From Candidatus Omnitrophota bacterium (GTDB taxonomy: Bacteria; Hinthialibacterota; Hinthialibacteria; Hinthialibacterales; Hinthialibacteraceae): 44,040 nt of DNA. The number at the start of each line of letters is the position of its first letter. Positions within the stretch are counted from its first letter, which is position 1. Below are positions 17,011 to 25,244 of this stretch, piece after piece. The translations under genes and the position numbers were made by a program. The stretch lies in the NCBI GenBank assembly GCA_003598175.1, contig QZKN01000100.1, forward strand, positions 1-44,040, read 5' to 3'. The notes under the pieces are model-generated. The model was given only the letters and a program-made list of their open reading frames with translations. It had not been told where the DNA came from and ran no database searches.

Positions 17011-17760
17011 TCACTGGAAGTTTGTAATATCATCCTCGGCAACGACAGACGGCTGATTTGCCATAATATCTCCATCGCGACGCCGATCTTCCTTGTCGAT
17101 GTAATCATCTTGATCATTATCGATCTTGTCCGTATCGATCATTGAACCGACGCCGCCATTCCTGCTGGTTGGCGTTATCGTCGTTCCATCTTCTCCAAAC
17201 GAAATCAGCTGAAAAGAACTCGGTTTATATGGACGTGTACGTGCGTTGCTTCGATCCACTTCATACGCGCAGGGCATATTCATTTTATAATTCGTTCGTC
17301 CACCCGGATTGTACTCATCGCTACTAATATAATAAATTGGATTATCCCACGCATCGATAATCACAAATTCGTCTTTTGACGCCGTCAGCATACTTGACGG
17401 CACTCCGGAAGATCGCAAAATATCTTCCCTGCGATCGTCGTTCGGATCGACATCCGAATTAATCCATATCTTCTCGCCTTGACGGATCATACGGAGCGAA
17501 CTCTGCTCCAACTCAAAAGGCGTTTTCCCTCCGATAAGAGCCGCATACAACAATTGCGGGTTATAACTATCCGGATATTTTCCCGTATCGGATTTATACG
17601 TCACCACGGCAAGCGATATATTCCCGATCATTGCCGCGGTTTTGGCTACTTTCGCTCTTCGCATGTTTTCCCTTACGTTCGGAACCAAAATAACAGACAA
17701 AATTCCGATTATCGCCACTACAACCAATAATTCAACCAGTGTAAAACCCTTCTTTTTCAT
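17011..17760 (-). CDS. Type II secretion/type IV pilus pseudopilin (GspG-like)
   Basis: A 249-residue prepilin-like protein. The class III signal is MKKKG|FTLVELLVVVAIIG with cleavage after Gly5 and Glu at mature position 5, followed by the single N-terminal helix. The next ~60 residues (AKTAAMIGNISLAVVTYKSDTGKYPDSYNPQLL) resemble the GspG major-pseudopilin region. The C-terminal half is longer than usual for GspG and has several Asp-rich segments (NDQDDYIDKED), which may bind calcium, known for GspG. No other secretion gene is adjacent, so its machine lies elsewhere. Many such isolated H-X9-DG/GspG-like pilins occur in Planctomycetes-like genomes. Divergent from dnaN across the putative origin. 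Confidence 0.9.
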   Translation of the reverse strand: MKKKGFTLVELLVVVAIIGILSVILVPNVRENMRRAKVAKTAAMIGNISLAVVTYKSDTGKYPDSYNPQLLYAALIGGKTPFELEQSSLRMIRQGEKIWINSDVDPNDDRREDILRSSGVPSSMLTASKDEFVIIDAWDNPIYYISSDEYNPGGRTNYKMNMPCAYEVDRSNARTRPYKPSSFQLISFGEDGTTITPTSRNGGVGSMIDTDKIDNDQDDYIDKEDRRRDGDIMANQPSVVAEDDITNFQ

Positions 17761-18155
17761 GTCACTTTCCTGTTCTCGCCTTTTCTAATGGAACATAATC
17801 ATGGTAATGTATATCCAAACAAGAATATAAGGAACCTGCTTGAAATTGTCAACTTTCACTACTTCGCACAAAAGCGGAATTGTGCTATCCTTTTTGTGGT
17901 CTGATAAGTTGTTAACTTCCTGTAAGAAATTCTTTTTATTTCAATTCGAAACCCGCGCGTTCTCTTTTTATCAACACCTTACGCGAAAAGGTTCGACTTT
18001 TCTTCACAGGTTATTAACTACGCAAGTCTATGTTTAACAAGTAGATATATTACGTTTTCTGCATTATCAACAGGTATAATAATAAGTAGTGATAGAAAGA
18101 CTCTATATAATAATATTAGATAAAGACAGAAATTTGAGAAGGGTGGAAGAACAGA
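17761..18155. other. Putative chromosomal replication origin (oriC) upstream of dnaN
   Basis: A 395-bp AT-rich non-coding stretch between divergent genes. It contains two exact TTATCAACA 9-mers (17968-17976 and 18064-18072), one change from the DnaA-box consensus TTATCCACA. Looser matches include TTATTAACT at 18011-18019 and a TTCTTCACA nearby. A very AT-rich segment (about 18075-18135) next to dnaN could be the unwinding element, and TATAAT at 18075-18080 a dnaN promoter -10. Position beside dnaN and 5-7 kb from parS/parAB supports an origin. dnaA itself is not in the window, and the boxes are non-canonical, so this stays a prediction. Confidence 0.5.
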
Positions 18156-19271
18156 ATGAAATTTACCAGTTCATACCAAACATGGGGTAGAGGAATCAAT
18201 GCTGTTCAAAATGCAACAGGAAGTGTGATATCAAATCCGATTGTTGAGAACATCTTCGTCAAATGCGAAGGAGATAAAGTTTGTTTTATCGCAACCAACC
18301 TGTCTTTGACGATTCGCTGTGAAGGCGAAGCAAAAGTGGAAGAATCCGGATCTATCGTACTGCCGAAAGAGGAAATCACGAAAGTAGTGCGGGAATTTCC
18401 TTCCGAGGACGTTATTTTTTCGGAAAGTGACGGAGTTGTAAGAATTCAATGTGGAGAGTTTCGTGGAAAACTGAAAGGGCAATCAGGCGACCTTTTTCCT
18501 CCCTTTATGGAAGTCGAGGAAGGTGAGGAACTTAGGTTGGAAAGTGGAGTTCTCAAAGATATAATCAGGAAAACGCTTTATGTTACATCGCAGGAAAAAT
18601 CACGATATGAATTAAATGGGGTAAAATTTGATAAAGTAGAAACTGAAATGAAGTGCGTCGCGACGGATGGAAGAAGAATGGCGTTATTTCGATATCAAAA
18701 AGAGGAAATGCCGTCAAATACATTCTCACCATTGGTTCCGGTTAATGCTTTGCAGGAAATTCAACATTCCTTTCCGGACGAAGGAGAAGTGAAAATGAAG
18801 GTACAAGAAAGGAAAATTCAGTTCGAATGCGGCGATTCCACGATTATATCCAATCTATTGACCGATAAATTTCCACAATACGATAGAATTATCCCGCAGG
18901 AAGGTGATATTCGAATCGTGATGGATCGCGAGAAGATGCTTTCGGGAGTAAGAAGGGCGGCCATCTTTTCGAGCATGGACACCGGGATGATTATTGTTCG
19001 AGTGGAAAACGGAAAAATTGAGATTTTTGGAGAACGATCGGAAGTGGGAGGAGAAGGAAGAGATTATGTGAATACGGATTATGAGGGCGAAAAACTGGAA
19101 ATGAGGTATAATTATAAATTTTTAATGGATTTTTTGCGTGTCATGGACGAAGAACAAGTGGAATTGAAAATGTGGGATCAAAAAAAGCCGGGAATTTTCC
19201 GAGGAGTCGGAAATGACTCTTATCTATATGTTTTGATGCCAATGAAACCGCCGGAAGATGAAAGCGAATGA
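18156..19271 (+). CDS. dnaN: DNA polymerase III beta subunit (sliding clamp)
   Basis: A 371-residue protein with the three-fold clamp architecture. Recognisable segments are an N-domain with NPIVENIFVKCEGDKVCFIATNLSLTI, the middle-domain TDGRRMALFRYQ and ISNLLTDKFPQYDRIIP, and a C-domain ending YVLMPMKPPED, equivalent to the canonical LMPMRL terminus that lines the partner-binding pocket. It forms a ring that tethers polymerase III to DNA. Length matches the family. The start follows GAAGGGTGGAAG. In many bacteria dnaN lies next to dnaA at the origin; here dnaA is absent and the gene upstream is a divergent pseudopilin. Confidence 0.96.
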   Translation: MKFTSSYQTWGRGINAVQNATGSVISNPIVENIFVKCEGDKVCFIATNLSLTIRCEGEAKVEESGSIVLPKEEITKVVREFPSEDVIFSESDGVVRIQCGEFRGKLKGQSGDLFPPFMEVEEGEELRLESGVLKDIIRKTLYVTSQEKSRYELNGVKFDKVETEMKCVATDGRRMALFRYQKEEMPSNTFSPLVPVNALQEIQHSFPDEGEVKMKVQERKIQFECGDSTIISNLLTDKFPQYDRIIPQEGDIRIVMDREKMLSGVRRAAIFSSMDTGMIIVRVENGKIEIFGERSEVGGEGRDYVNTDYEGEKLEMRYNYKFLMDFLRVMDEEQVELKMWDQKKPGIFRGVGNDSYLYVLMPMKPPEDESE

Positions 19272-19328
19272 ATAACCGGGTAAGGATGGATAAAAAGAAT
19301 GTGGAAATGTATCAAAATGAAAAATTTC

Positions 19329-19356
19329 TTGCTTATCTGTCATGTTTGACTATACT
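19329..19356 (+). promoter_or_regulatory. Possible sigma-70-type promoter
   Basis: TTGCTT (19329-19334) and TATACT (19351-19356) are separated by 16 bases in the 153-bp gap after dnaN. They could drive the 86-residue cysteine protein gene starting at 19425. Assigned by eye only. Confidence 0.3.
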
Positions 19357-19424
19357 TATTACATAAATCCGTGGCAATGGAAAGAAGAAAGTGAAAGAAA
19401 AACCGTTGATTGAGGTTTCGAGAG

Positions 19425-19685
19425 ATGCAAAAAAAGAGAGAAGATCCCGGCATAAAAAAAGGAACGAAATTTGATCGGGAATTGGCGATAGAGAGAGCAT
19501 GTTATTGCCCGTCCTACAGCCCAAGTAAAATCAGAATTCAGGAATATTTTGTATGTGATCCACCCAAACCTCCTTTGGATATCTGCGAGGAATGCCCGAT
19601 AAACGGTTTGAGAGAGCCGTCTACGATCGTGATCGCAACGTACTCGAAACCGGGTGAATTGGAGGATGTGGATGAGGAAATATGA
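19425..19685 (+). CDS. Unknown small cysteine-containing protein
   Basis: An 86-residue protein that I do not recognise. ATG at 19425 has GAGG eight bases upstream; an in-frame TTG at 19410 is less likely. The charged N-terminus (MQKKREDPGIKKGTKFDREL) is followed by ACYCP, a YFVCDPP segment and ICEECPING. Five cysteines in CxC and CxxC pairs suggest a metal site (zinc or iron-sulfur), and ELAIERACYCP to CPINGL reads like one compact domain. The acidic tail ends ELEDVDEEI. Position right after dnaN and the same strand suggest a possible replication or housekeeping link, but nothing in it shows that. It ends exactly where the convergent small membrane gene ends. Confidence 0.65.
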   Translation: MQKKREDPGIKKGTKFDRELAIERACYCPSYSPSKIRIQEYFVCDPPKPPLDICEECPINGLREPSTIVIATYSKPGELEDVDEEI

Positions 19686-19895
19686 TCAATCGTTTTTGTT
19701 AAGGAATTGCATACCGATAAGAGCAATGGATAATAGCAACAACGTATTGGCAAAGTCAATGAAACTTTGTGGTCGGAATGGATAAAGATCGGAAAAAACA
19801 TAATCGGAAAGCTGAATCCCGAACACTTTAACCAAAACACCCAAGAAAATGCTTAAAATCGAGACAAAGATCAAGATTTTTGGTACATGTTTCAT
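19686..19895 (-). CDS. Small two-helix membrane protein, unknown
   Basis: A 69-residue protein with two hydrophobic helices (ILIFVSILSIFLGVLVKVFGI and SFIDFANTLLLLSIALIGMQFL) joined by a short loop containing YVFSDLYPFRP. A strong ribosome site (CTAAGGAG, nine bases from ATG) supports real expression. It is too small for an enzyme. The layout resembles small inner-membrane proteins of the DUF3309/YtxH-like kind only in size. It is convergent with the cysteine protein, the stop codons being adjacent. It lies downstream of the large GT39-like gene on the same strand only in reverse order (upstream in sequence), so co-transcription with that gene is possible. Confidence 0.65.
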   Translation of the reverse strand: MKHVPKILIFVSILSIFLGVLVKVFGIQLSDYVFSDLYPFRPQSFIDFANTLLLLSIALIGMQFLNKND

Positions 19896-19969
19896 CTTTA
19901 AATCTCCTTAGTAGTGGTTTAAAATCCTTTCTTTATATCACGAACCGATAGCAAAATCAAATAAATAGT

Positions 19970-22804
19970 TCAAAGAATCCAAATTTCGAAAATAGTCAAC
20001 CAAAAATCTCCTTTTACCGGATACACGGTAATCAAAAGTTCTTTGGAGAAGACCGGCTCGTCCAAAAGAAGAATGCTGGATCGTGATTCGATATCGTAAG
20101 TCAACTTCCCAATATATACGTGCTCTCCTTCTTCATTCACAGAAACAACGTTATTTTCTCGCGGATAGTCATAACGTTTCGTCCCATGAAATAAAATTAT
20201 TTTACTGATTTGTGTCGTTTTATTCATTGTGATGGAAAAACGTGTTCCTAAATCAGGAATAACGTCGCTTGACCAATACCCATCGGATCCATAGGCGCGG
20301 ACGCTGATATTATGATCGGACGAAGCATTCAAAAAGAATGGATTTGAGGAAGATAATCGCCATAAATCCTTTCGGACGGGGCTAAAAAATTTTTTTGGAA
20401 GATAAATATTAAAAGCACCGTTTTCGTATTTTTCATAGTCCAGGAAGTCCGAACTAAAGAGACGATCCAGGTTGCCAATGGAAAGGGGGATGTAATTGGA
20501 AAAATCATTTTCCGGGAAATTATAGTAGTAATGCTTGTGGAAAAGATAAGCGACGTGATTGGAACGCATCAATTCCATGGATAACGAGGGCAAACGCCTT
20601 AAAATACGATCGTTCGCGATGCGATTGAAATTCGAATGATAGGTAAGACACTCACCGATCCAATCGCGACCGCTGACGTTCAACGACGTGTCATAACCTT
20701 GATCGCAGATGACATAGCGAATGTTGTTGTCGGAGAATAGTTCTTCCGCAGAGTTAAAATCAGGAGGTAATGGCAAACAGGAAAAAGAAAGGCTGGCCGG
20801 CTGAAACAAAAAAGGAGAAATTTTGAAAAAAGTTGAGAAAAGAGAGAAGAAAAGGATTAAAAAACTGCCAAAAAAGAGCGCGGGGGAAAACGAATAGATC
20901 CATTGAAATAAGACAAAAAAGAGAAGGGGCAACGCCCAATATAGCGGGATGAAATACCAGGGCCAGATTCCTTTTTCCGAAAAGAACACGAATAAAATGG
21001 AGGAAAGAGAGAACAGATAAAGAGAGCAGCGAATCACGTTGTTTCGAAAAAGGGAACGAGAAGAGAGAAACCGATGAGAATACAAAGGAAAGACAATCAT
21101 GGAAAGAATAAAAAGAATCGGCGCAAAAAAAGGACAAAAAATGCCGGGAAAGTTCGTAAACTGGTCGTAAGGAGCGCGCATACCAAAGAAAGTCGGCAAA
21201 CACTCGCCTAAAAAGCGGTGAAGAAACGGATTTTCACCGAGTAAACGCGGCGGCGTAAGATCTCGTTCCTGGAACAAAAATTGAACGACGCCGAAATCGT
21301 TTTTTTCAACGATGGAAAACCAATAAGGGAAGCAAAATAGAAAAAAAGAGCCTATAAATGCAAGGGTAAAACGAATGAACAAAAAGGATCGGTTATACTG
21401 TCGATAAAAAGAATAAAAAACAAGAATGAAACAACAAAGTATAAAGGGGAGAGAAATAGGAAGCACATAAAACAGTATTCCGCATAACGCGCCCAACAAG
21501 AAGCAAGACAAAACGCTAAAATGTCCTTTTTGGTAATAAAAAAATGTAATCAACAGAATGAAAGCGCCCATACAGAGAGAAAAGGAATAGCCGAACCACG
21601 TTTTAGAAAATATCCAATAAAAATGAAGGCCGCCGAAGCAAAGAAGAAAGAAAGAAAAAAGGCCTAATAAAAAACCACCAAAAAAAGAATAAGCAGAAAC
21701 CGTAAAAATGAGGAAGAAGAGGAAGAAAAGAGTTGGAAGCGAGTGTAACGCCTGAGCGGGAGAATCAAAAAGCGGCAGCAAAAGGGACAAGGGAAACGCT
21801 TCGAGGGTACCTTGATAATCCTGGCCGTAATGAAAAAGAGGTGGAGATTGACCCGTTGAAAGAGATTGGCCCATTAAACCAAAAGCGGCTTCGTCCGCTT
21901 CATACAGATGATTCGTATAACGTTGAAAGGAAAAGAGAATATAAAAAAAAGAGAGAATAAGGAGCGGAAACGACAAGGACTTAATAAATATCTTATACCG
22001 TGATAAAGCGGAAAAGGAAAGATCAATACAATAATTAAGTAGAGGAATGAAAAAAAAGAAGGACAAGAGTAACGAGAGGTTCTTGAAAAAAGGAAGGAAA
22101 AAAAGGAAACGAAGAGAAAAAAAATCAATGTTTGGATAAAAAGGACCCTGTAAGAGTTCAAAATGTTGATCGATCGTTTCTGTAACATTGACGGAAAAAA
22201 CGGGGAAAGGAGAAAGATCGGAAATATCGCACTCTATGCGATGAATGCCAGGTGAAAGATCGATTTTAATCGTCGAGAAACGCTGTATATCTGAATTATC
22301 AACGGTTAATACAACCAGCTCATCGATTTTCCATATAAAGGTCCCACGACTGGAAGAAAAACTCATGGCGCGAATGGCAGATTCCAGTTGAAAATATCCG
22401 GAAAAGTGAACGGTTGAAGGGGGATCGAAAAGAAGATCATACGGCAGCAATGAAGAAGATATATTTAAAGAGTCGGCAGGAAGAAAATGAATATGTTCAG
22501 CGCCGGATTCGGTATCAGAAAAAAAGACAGAAAATCCGGTTGTGGGAGAAAACAAAGAGAACATCAAATAAATAAGAAAAAAAGACAACCCGAAAATAAG
22601 AGATAAGCGAGTAAAACAACGTGAGGATAACCAACCCAAAAATAAAGGAGGAGAATGTTTGAACGCCAGGGCAATACGACCCGTAATGATACAAAAAGCA
22701 AGAAAGAAAAGAAGAAGAAAGCGAAAAGAGGGTTCGATATGGGCGAAGAGAGAAAAATAGGTGAAAAAGAAACAAAAAAATCCGAATAAGACTTGCGTAA
22801 ACAT
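19970..22804 (-). CDS. Large GT39-like (Dol-P-Man/ArnT-type) membrane protein with beta-sandwich ends
   Basis: A 944-residue polytopic protein. Residues 1-85 contain two membrane segments. About 90-215 is a soluble domain resembling PA14/lectin beta-barrels (STVHFSGYFQLES, FIWKIDELVVL, LSPGIHRIECDISDL). About 240-690 holds roughly twelve membrane segments. Between the first ones is YEADEAAFGLMGQSLSTGQ, the acidic first periplasmic loop typical of GT39/ArnT-family lipid-linked sugar transferases. The last ~250 residues are soluble and end in a discoidin-like sandwich (RFSITMNKTTQISKIILFHG). Likely an inner-membrane glycosyltransferase using a polyprenyl-phosphate sugar. Very Phe/Ser/Leu-rich because the coding strand is extremely pyrimidine-rich. 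ATG at 22804 lacks a clear ribosome site. Confidence 0.78.
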   Translation of the reverse strand: MFTQVLFGFFCFFFTYFSLFAHIEPSFRFLLLFFLAFCIITGRIALAFKHSPPLFLGWLSSRCFTRLSLIFGLSFFLIYLMFSLFSPTTGFSVFFSDTESGAEHIHFLPADSLNISSSLLPYDLLFDPPSTVHFSGYFQLESAIRAMSFSSSRGTFIWKIDELVVLTVDNSDIQRFSTIKIDLSPGIHRIECDISDLSPFPVFSVNVTETIDQHFELLQGPFYPNIDFFSLRFLFFLPFFKNLSLLLSFFFFIPLLNYCIDLSFSALSRYKIFIKSLSFPLLILSFFYILFSFQRYTNHLYEADEAAFGLMGQSLSTGQSPPLFHYGQDYQGTLEAFPLSLLLPLFDSPAQALHSLPTLFFLFFLIFTVSAYSFFGGFLLGLFSFFLLCFGGLHFYWIFSKTWFGYSFSLCMGAFILLITFFYYQKGHFSVLSCFLLGALCGILFYVLPISLPFILCCFILVFYSFYRQYNRSFLFIRFTLAFIGSFFLFCFPYWFSIVEKNDFGVVQFLFQERDLTPPRLLGENPFLHRFLGECLPTFFGMRAPYDQFTNFPGIFCPFFAPILFILSMIVFPLYSHRFLSSRSLFRNNVIRCSLYLFSLSSILFVFFSEKGIWPWYFIPLYWALPLLFFVLFQWIYSFSPALFFGSFLILFFSLFSTFFKISPFLFQPASLSFSCLPLPPDFNSAEELFSDNNIRYVICDQGYDTSLNVSGRDWIGECLTYHSNFNRIANDRILRRLPSLSMELMRSNHVAYLFHKHYYYNFPENDFSNYIPLSIGNLDRLFSSDFLDYEKYENGAFNIYLPKKFFSPVRKDLWRLSSSNPFFLNASSDHNISVRAYGSDGYWSSDVIPDLGTRFSITMNKTTQISKIILFHGTKRYDYPRENNVVSVNEEGEHVYIGKLTYDIESRSSILLLDEPVFSKELLITVYPVKGDFWLTIFEIWIL

Positions 22805-22890
22805 ATTAAAAGTCCATCATAAGTATAAGTGTTATGCTACAGTCAAATCCATGTAAAAAGCAAGACGTTCGTAAAGGGAGTCATGAAAAT

Positions 22891-23631
22891 ATGGTTGAAA
22901 AGATACGCGTAATCGTAAATGGATCGAAAGGCAAAATGGGATTGGAAACGATCAAGGCGATAAGGAACACGGACGATATCGATTTGGTCGGAGAGACGGA
23001 TTTGGGAGATGATCTGCAAAAAGAGATCATAGAGAAAAACGCGGAAGTTGTAATCGATTTTACGTCCCCGGCATGTGTGTACAAAAACATAAGAACCATT
23101 ATGGAAAGCAAAGCCGGGGGTGTGATTGGCACGACAGGATTGAATAACGAACAGATAGGAGAGATCAAAAAACAAGGGGAAAATAAAACACCGGGAATCA
23201 TTATCGCGCCGAATTTTGCCATCGGCGCTTTATTGTTGATGAAATTCGCGCAACAGGCAGCGAAGTACATACAGAATGTAGAGATCATCGAATTACATCA
23301 CGAAAAAAAGTTAGATTCACCATCGGGAACAGCGATTAAAACAGCGGAACTGATTCATGATAGCACAGGATGCAGTGAGAATGTTCCACGTGGAACAAAT
23401 GAACCCGCAAGAGGACAAAATATCAAGTGCATCCCAATTCACAGTATAAGGTTACCAGGTTTATTGGCGCATCAGGAAGTAATATTCGGGACAACGGGTC
23501 AGACGTTGACGATACGGCATGATTCGTTGGATCGATCATGTTTCATGCCGGGGGTTTTAATCGCCGTTCGCGAGGCAATGAATCAGACGGGAGTAATCTA
23601 CGGATTAGAGAATATTTTATTCGATGATTGA
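22891..23631 (+). CDS. dapB: 4-hydroxy-tetrahydrodipicolinate reductase
   Basis: A 246-residue protein. VIVNGSKGKMG is the NAD(P)H-binding loop, VVIDFTSPACV and GTTGLNNEQI are typical of the Rossmann part, and ELHHEKKLDSPSGTA holds the catalytic His and Lys and the tetrahydrodipicolinate-binding SGTA. The C-terminus LIAVREAM is also typical. It catalyses the second committed step toward meso-diaminopimelate and lysine. I chose ATG at 22891 (MVEKIRV); GGGAG lies upstream and the frame is open 57 bases further. A perfect parS palindrome lies inside the coding sequence and encodes NVPRGTNE. The gene overlaps rsmG by eight bases. Confidence 0.94.
   Translation: MVEKIRVIVNGSKGKMGLETIKAIRNTDDIDLVGETDLGDDLQKEIIEKNAEVVIDFTSPACVYKNIRTIMESKAGGVIGTTGLNNEQIGEIKKQGENKTPGIIIAPNFAIGALLLMKFAQQAAKYIQNVEIIELHHEKKLDSPSGTAIKTAELIHDSTGCSENVPRGTNEPARGQNIKCIPIHSIRLPGLLAHQEVIFGTTGQTLTIRHDSLDRSCFMPGVLIAVREAMNQTGVIYGLENILFDD
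23392..23407. promoter_or_regulatory. parS: parS centromere site inside dapB
   Basis: A perfect 16-bp palindrome TGTTCCACGTGGAACA, differing from the widespread parS consensus (TGTTTCACGTGAAACA) only by one symmetric pair. It is the loading site for the ParB encoded 1.8 kb away. Here it forms part of the dapB reading frame. Confidence 0.93.
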
Positions 23632-24355
23632 TTTGGAATGCGCCCATTTTCGCCAGGAATTTATTTCGTCCATGCAAAAGAGAAAAAATGGCTTCAACGC
23701 GGACATCATCGATAAAATCATTCATTACTTTTTTCTTCTCAAAAAATCCTCGGAATTGTCTAATTTAACCGGGTACCATAAGATTGACGACTATATTGAT
23801 TTTCACCTGATCGACACGATTGTTTTGAATCAACAGATCGATCAAAAGCCGAAACCATCCATCGTCGACGTGGGAACGGGGGCTGGGATACCCGGTTTAT
23901 TACTTTCTATAATGAGACCGGAAGCAAACGTTCTTTTAATCGATTCCCGAAAGAAAAAGACGGATTTTTTAAACCGGGTGGTCAAGCAAATCCCTTTGTA
24001 TAATTGCAACGTACTCTGCGAGAGAATTGAAAAAACGGCGCATAATGAGCAGTATAGAGAAAAATTCGATATTGTTACCGCCCGCGCTATCGGATCCTTG
24101 CCGATTACGATGGAATTAACCGCACCGTTGGCAAAAACCGGTGGTAACATACTGCTTCCACGAGGCAGTAATGAAGAGGAAGAATCGAAAATAGAATATT
24201 TATCTTCGATATTGGGAAATAAAATAGTAAAGATGGTTCCCTATAAACTACCAAGGCGAAATCAGGATTTTGTTCTATTCGTGTTGGAAAAAATAATGAA
24301 TACTCCGGATAAGTACCCGCGAAAACCTGGGCAGTTAAAGAAACGTCCGTTATAA
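23624..24355 (+). CDS. rsmG: 16S rRNA (guanine-527-N7)-methyltransferase
   Basis: A 243-residue class I methyltransferase. LSNLTGYHKIDDYIDFHLID is the conserved N-terminal block of RsmG/GidB, IVDVGTGAGIPGLLLSI is the SAM-binding motif I, LLIDSRKKKTDFLNRV is motif II, and IVTARAIGSLPITMELTAPL completes the signature. It methylates G527 of 16S rRNA using S-adenosylmethionine. It overlaps dapB (ATG inside the last codons) and precedes parS-parA-parB, matching the near-origin rsmG-parA-parB order seen in many bacteria. Confidence 0.94.
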   Translation: MIDLECAHFRQEFISSMQKRKNGFNADIIDKIIHYFFLLKKSSELSNLTGYHKIDDYIDFHLIDTIVLNQQIDQKPKPSIVDVGTGAGIPGLLLSIMRPEANVLLIDSRKKKTDFLNRVVKQIPLYNCNVLCERIEKTAHNEQYREKFDIVTARAIGSLPITMELTAPLAKTGGNILLPRGSNEEEESKIEYLSSILGNKIVKMVPYKLPRRNQDFVLFVLEKIMNTPDKYPRKPGQLKKRPL

Positions 24356-24395
24356 TCAGAAAAAATGATTTTGTCTTTTTTTAGCCGGCATTGAT

Positions 24396-24411
24396 TGTTC
24401 CACGTGGAACA
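24396..24411. promoter_or_regulatory. parS: parS centromere site upstream of parA
   Basis: A second perfect TGTTCCACGTGGAACA, 15 bases before the parA start codon and identical to the copy in dapB. ParB bound here could also repress or modulate the parAB promoter; that is inference. Confidence 0.95.
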
Positions 24412-24425
24412 GTAGGATATATAGT

Positions 24426-25244
24426 GTGTCTCGTGTAATCTCAATCATGAATCAAAAAGGGGGAGTCGGGAAAACCACGACCTCCGTCAATCTTTCCTCG
24501 GCCATTGCGACGTTGAACAAGAATGTGATTCTTATTGATCTTGATCCGCAGGGGAATGCGACCAGCGGTTTGGGGGTAGACAAAAAAACTCTCGATCGAA
24601 CCATTTTCGACGCTCTTACCGATGAATCTACCTTTTTATCCACTTTATTGCCGACTCCGTTGGAAGGGTTACGTATTTCTCCGTCTAACAGCGATCTTTT
24701 GGCGGCAGAATTTCATTTTTCAACGCAGGAGCAGGGAAAACTGTATTTAAAAAGTGCTTTGAGCCGGTTTTTCTGGTCGACTTCATCGCATGAACAGCCG
24801 GATTTTGTGTTTATCGACTGCCCTCCATCTCTTGGCCAATTGACTATTAATGCTATTTTGGCTTCTGATGCGATTCTAATTCCGGTTCAATGCGAATATT
24901 ATGCTCTGGAAGGACTGACGGAAATCATTTCTTCCGCTTCCATGATCCGTGAGAATTTCAATCGTTGCTTATCGTTGGAGGGTATTTTGCTGACAATGGC
25001 GGATCGCCGGTTGAATTTGAGCCAACAAGTTGAGGAAGACATACGCAATGCGTATGGCGACAAAGTATTCGAGTCGGTCATTTATCGCAGCGTTCGAATC
25101 AGTGAAGCGCCCAGCCATGGATTGCCGATTCTCCTTTATGATCCGAATTCATCCGGGGCATTGTCCTATCTTAATCTGGCAAAGGAAGTGATCGAAAATG
25201 AAAAGAAAAGCGCTGGGGCGTGGCCTTTCCGTTCTTCTTGCTGA
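24426..25244 (+). CDS. parA: Chromosome partitioning ATPase ParA/Soj
   Basis: A 272-residue protein starting at GTG (MSRVISIMNQKGGVGKTTTS). The deviant Walker A motif KGGVGKTT lies at residues 11-18, followed by LIDLDPQGNATSG, FIDCPPSLGQLTINA (Walker B) and the ParA-type EYYALEGL. The short N-terminus without a helix-turn-helix marks it as the chromosomal Soj class. It forms an ATP-dependent gradient on DNA that segregates ParB-parS complexes. The last ~16 residues overlap the start of parB by 47 bases, a longer overlap than usual, so the C-terminal GAWPFRSSC tail is encoded by the same bases as ParB's N-terminus. Confidence 0.96.
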   Translation: MSRVISIMNQKGGVGKTTTSVNLSSAIATLNKNVILIDLDPQGNATSGLGVDKKTLDRTIFDALTDESTFLSTLLPTPLEGLRISPSNSDLLAAEFHFSTQEQGKLYLKSALSRFFWSTSSHEQPDFVFIDCPPSLGQLTINAILASDAILIPVQCEYYALEGLTEIISSASMIRENFNRCLSLEGILLTMADRRLNLSQQVEEDIRNAYGDKVFESVIYRSVRISEAPSHGLPILLYDPNSSGALSYLNLAKEVIENEKKSAGAWPFRSSC

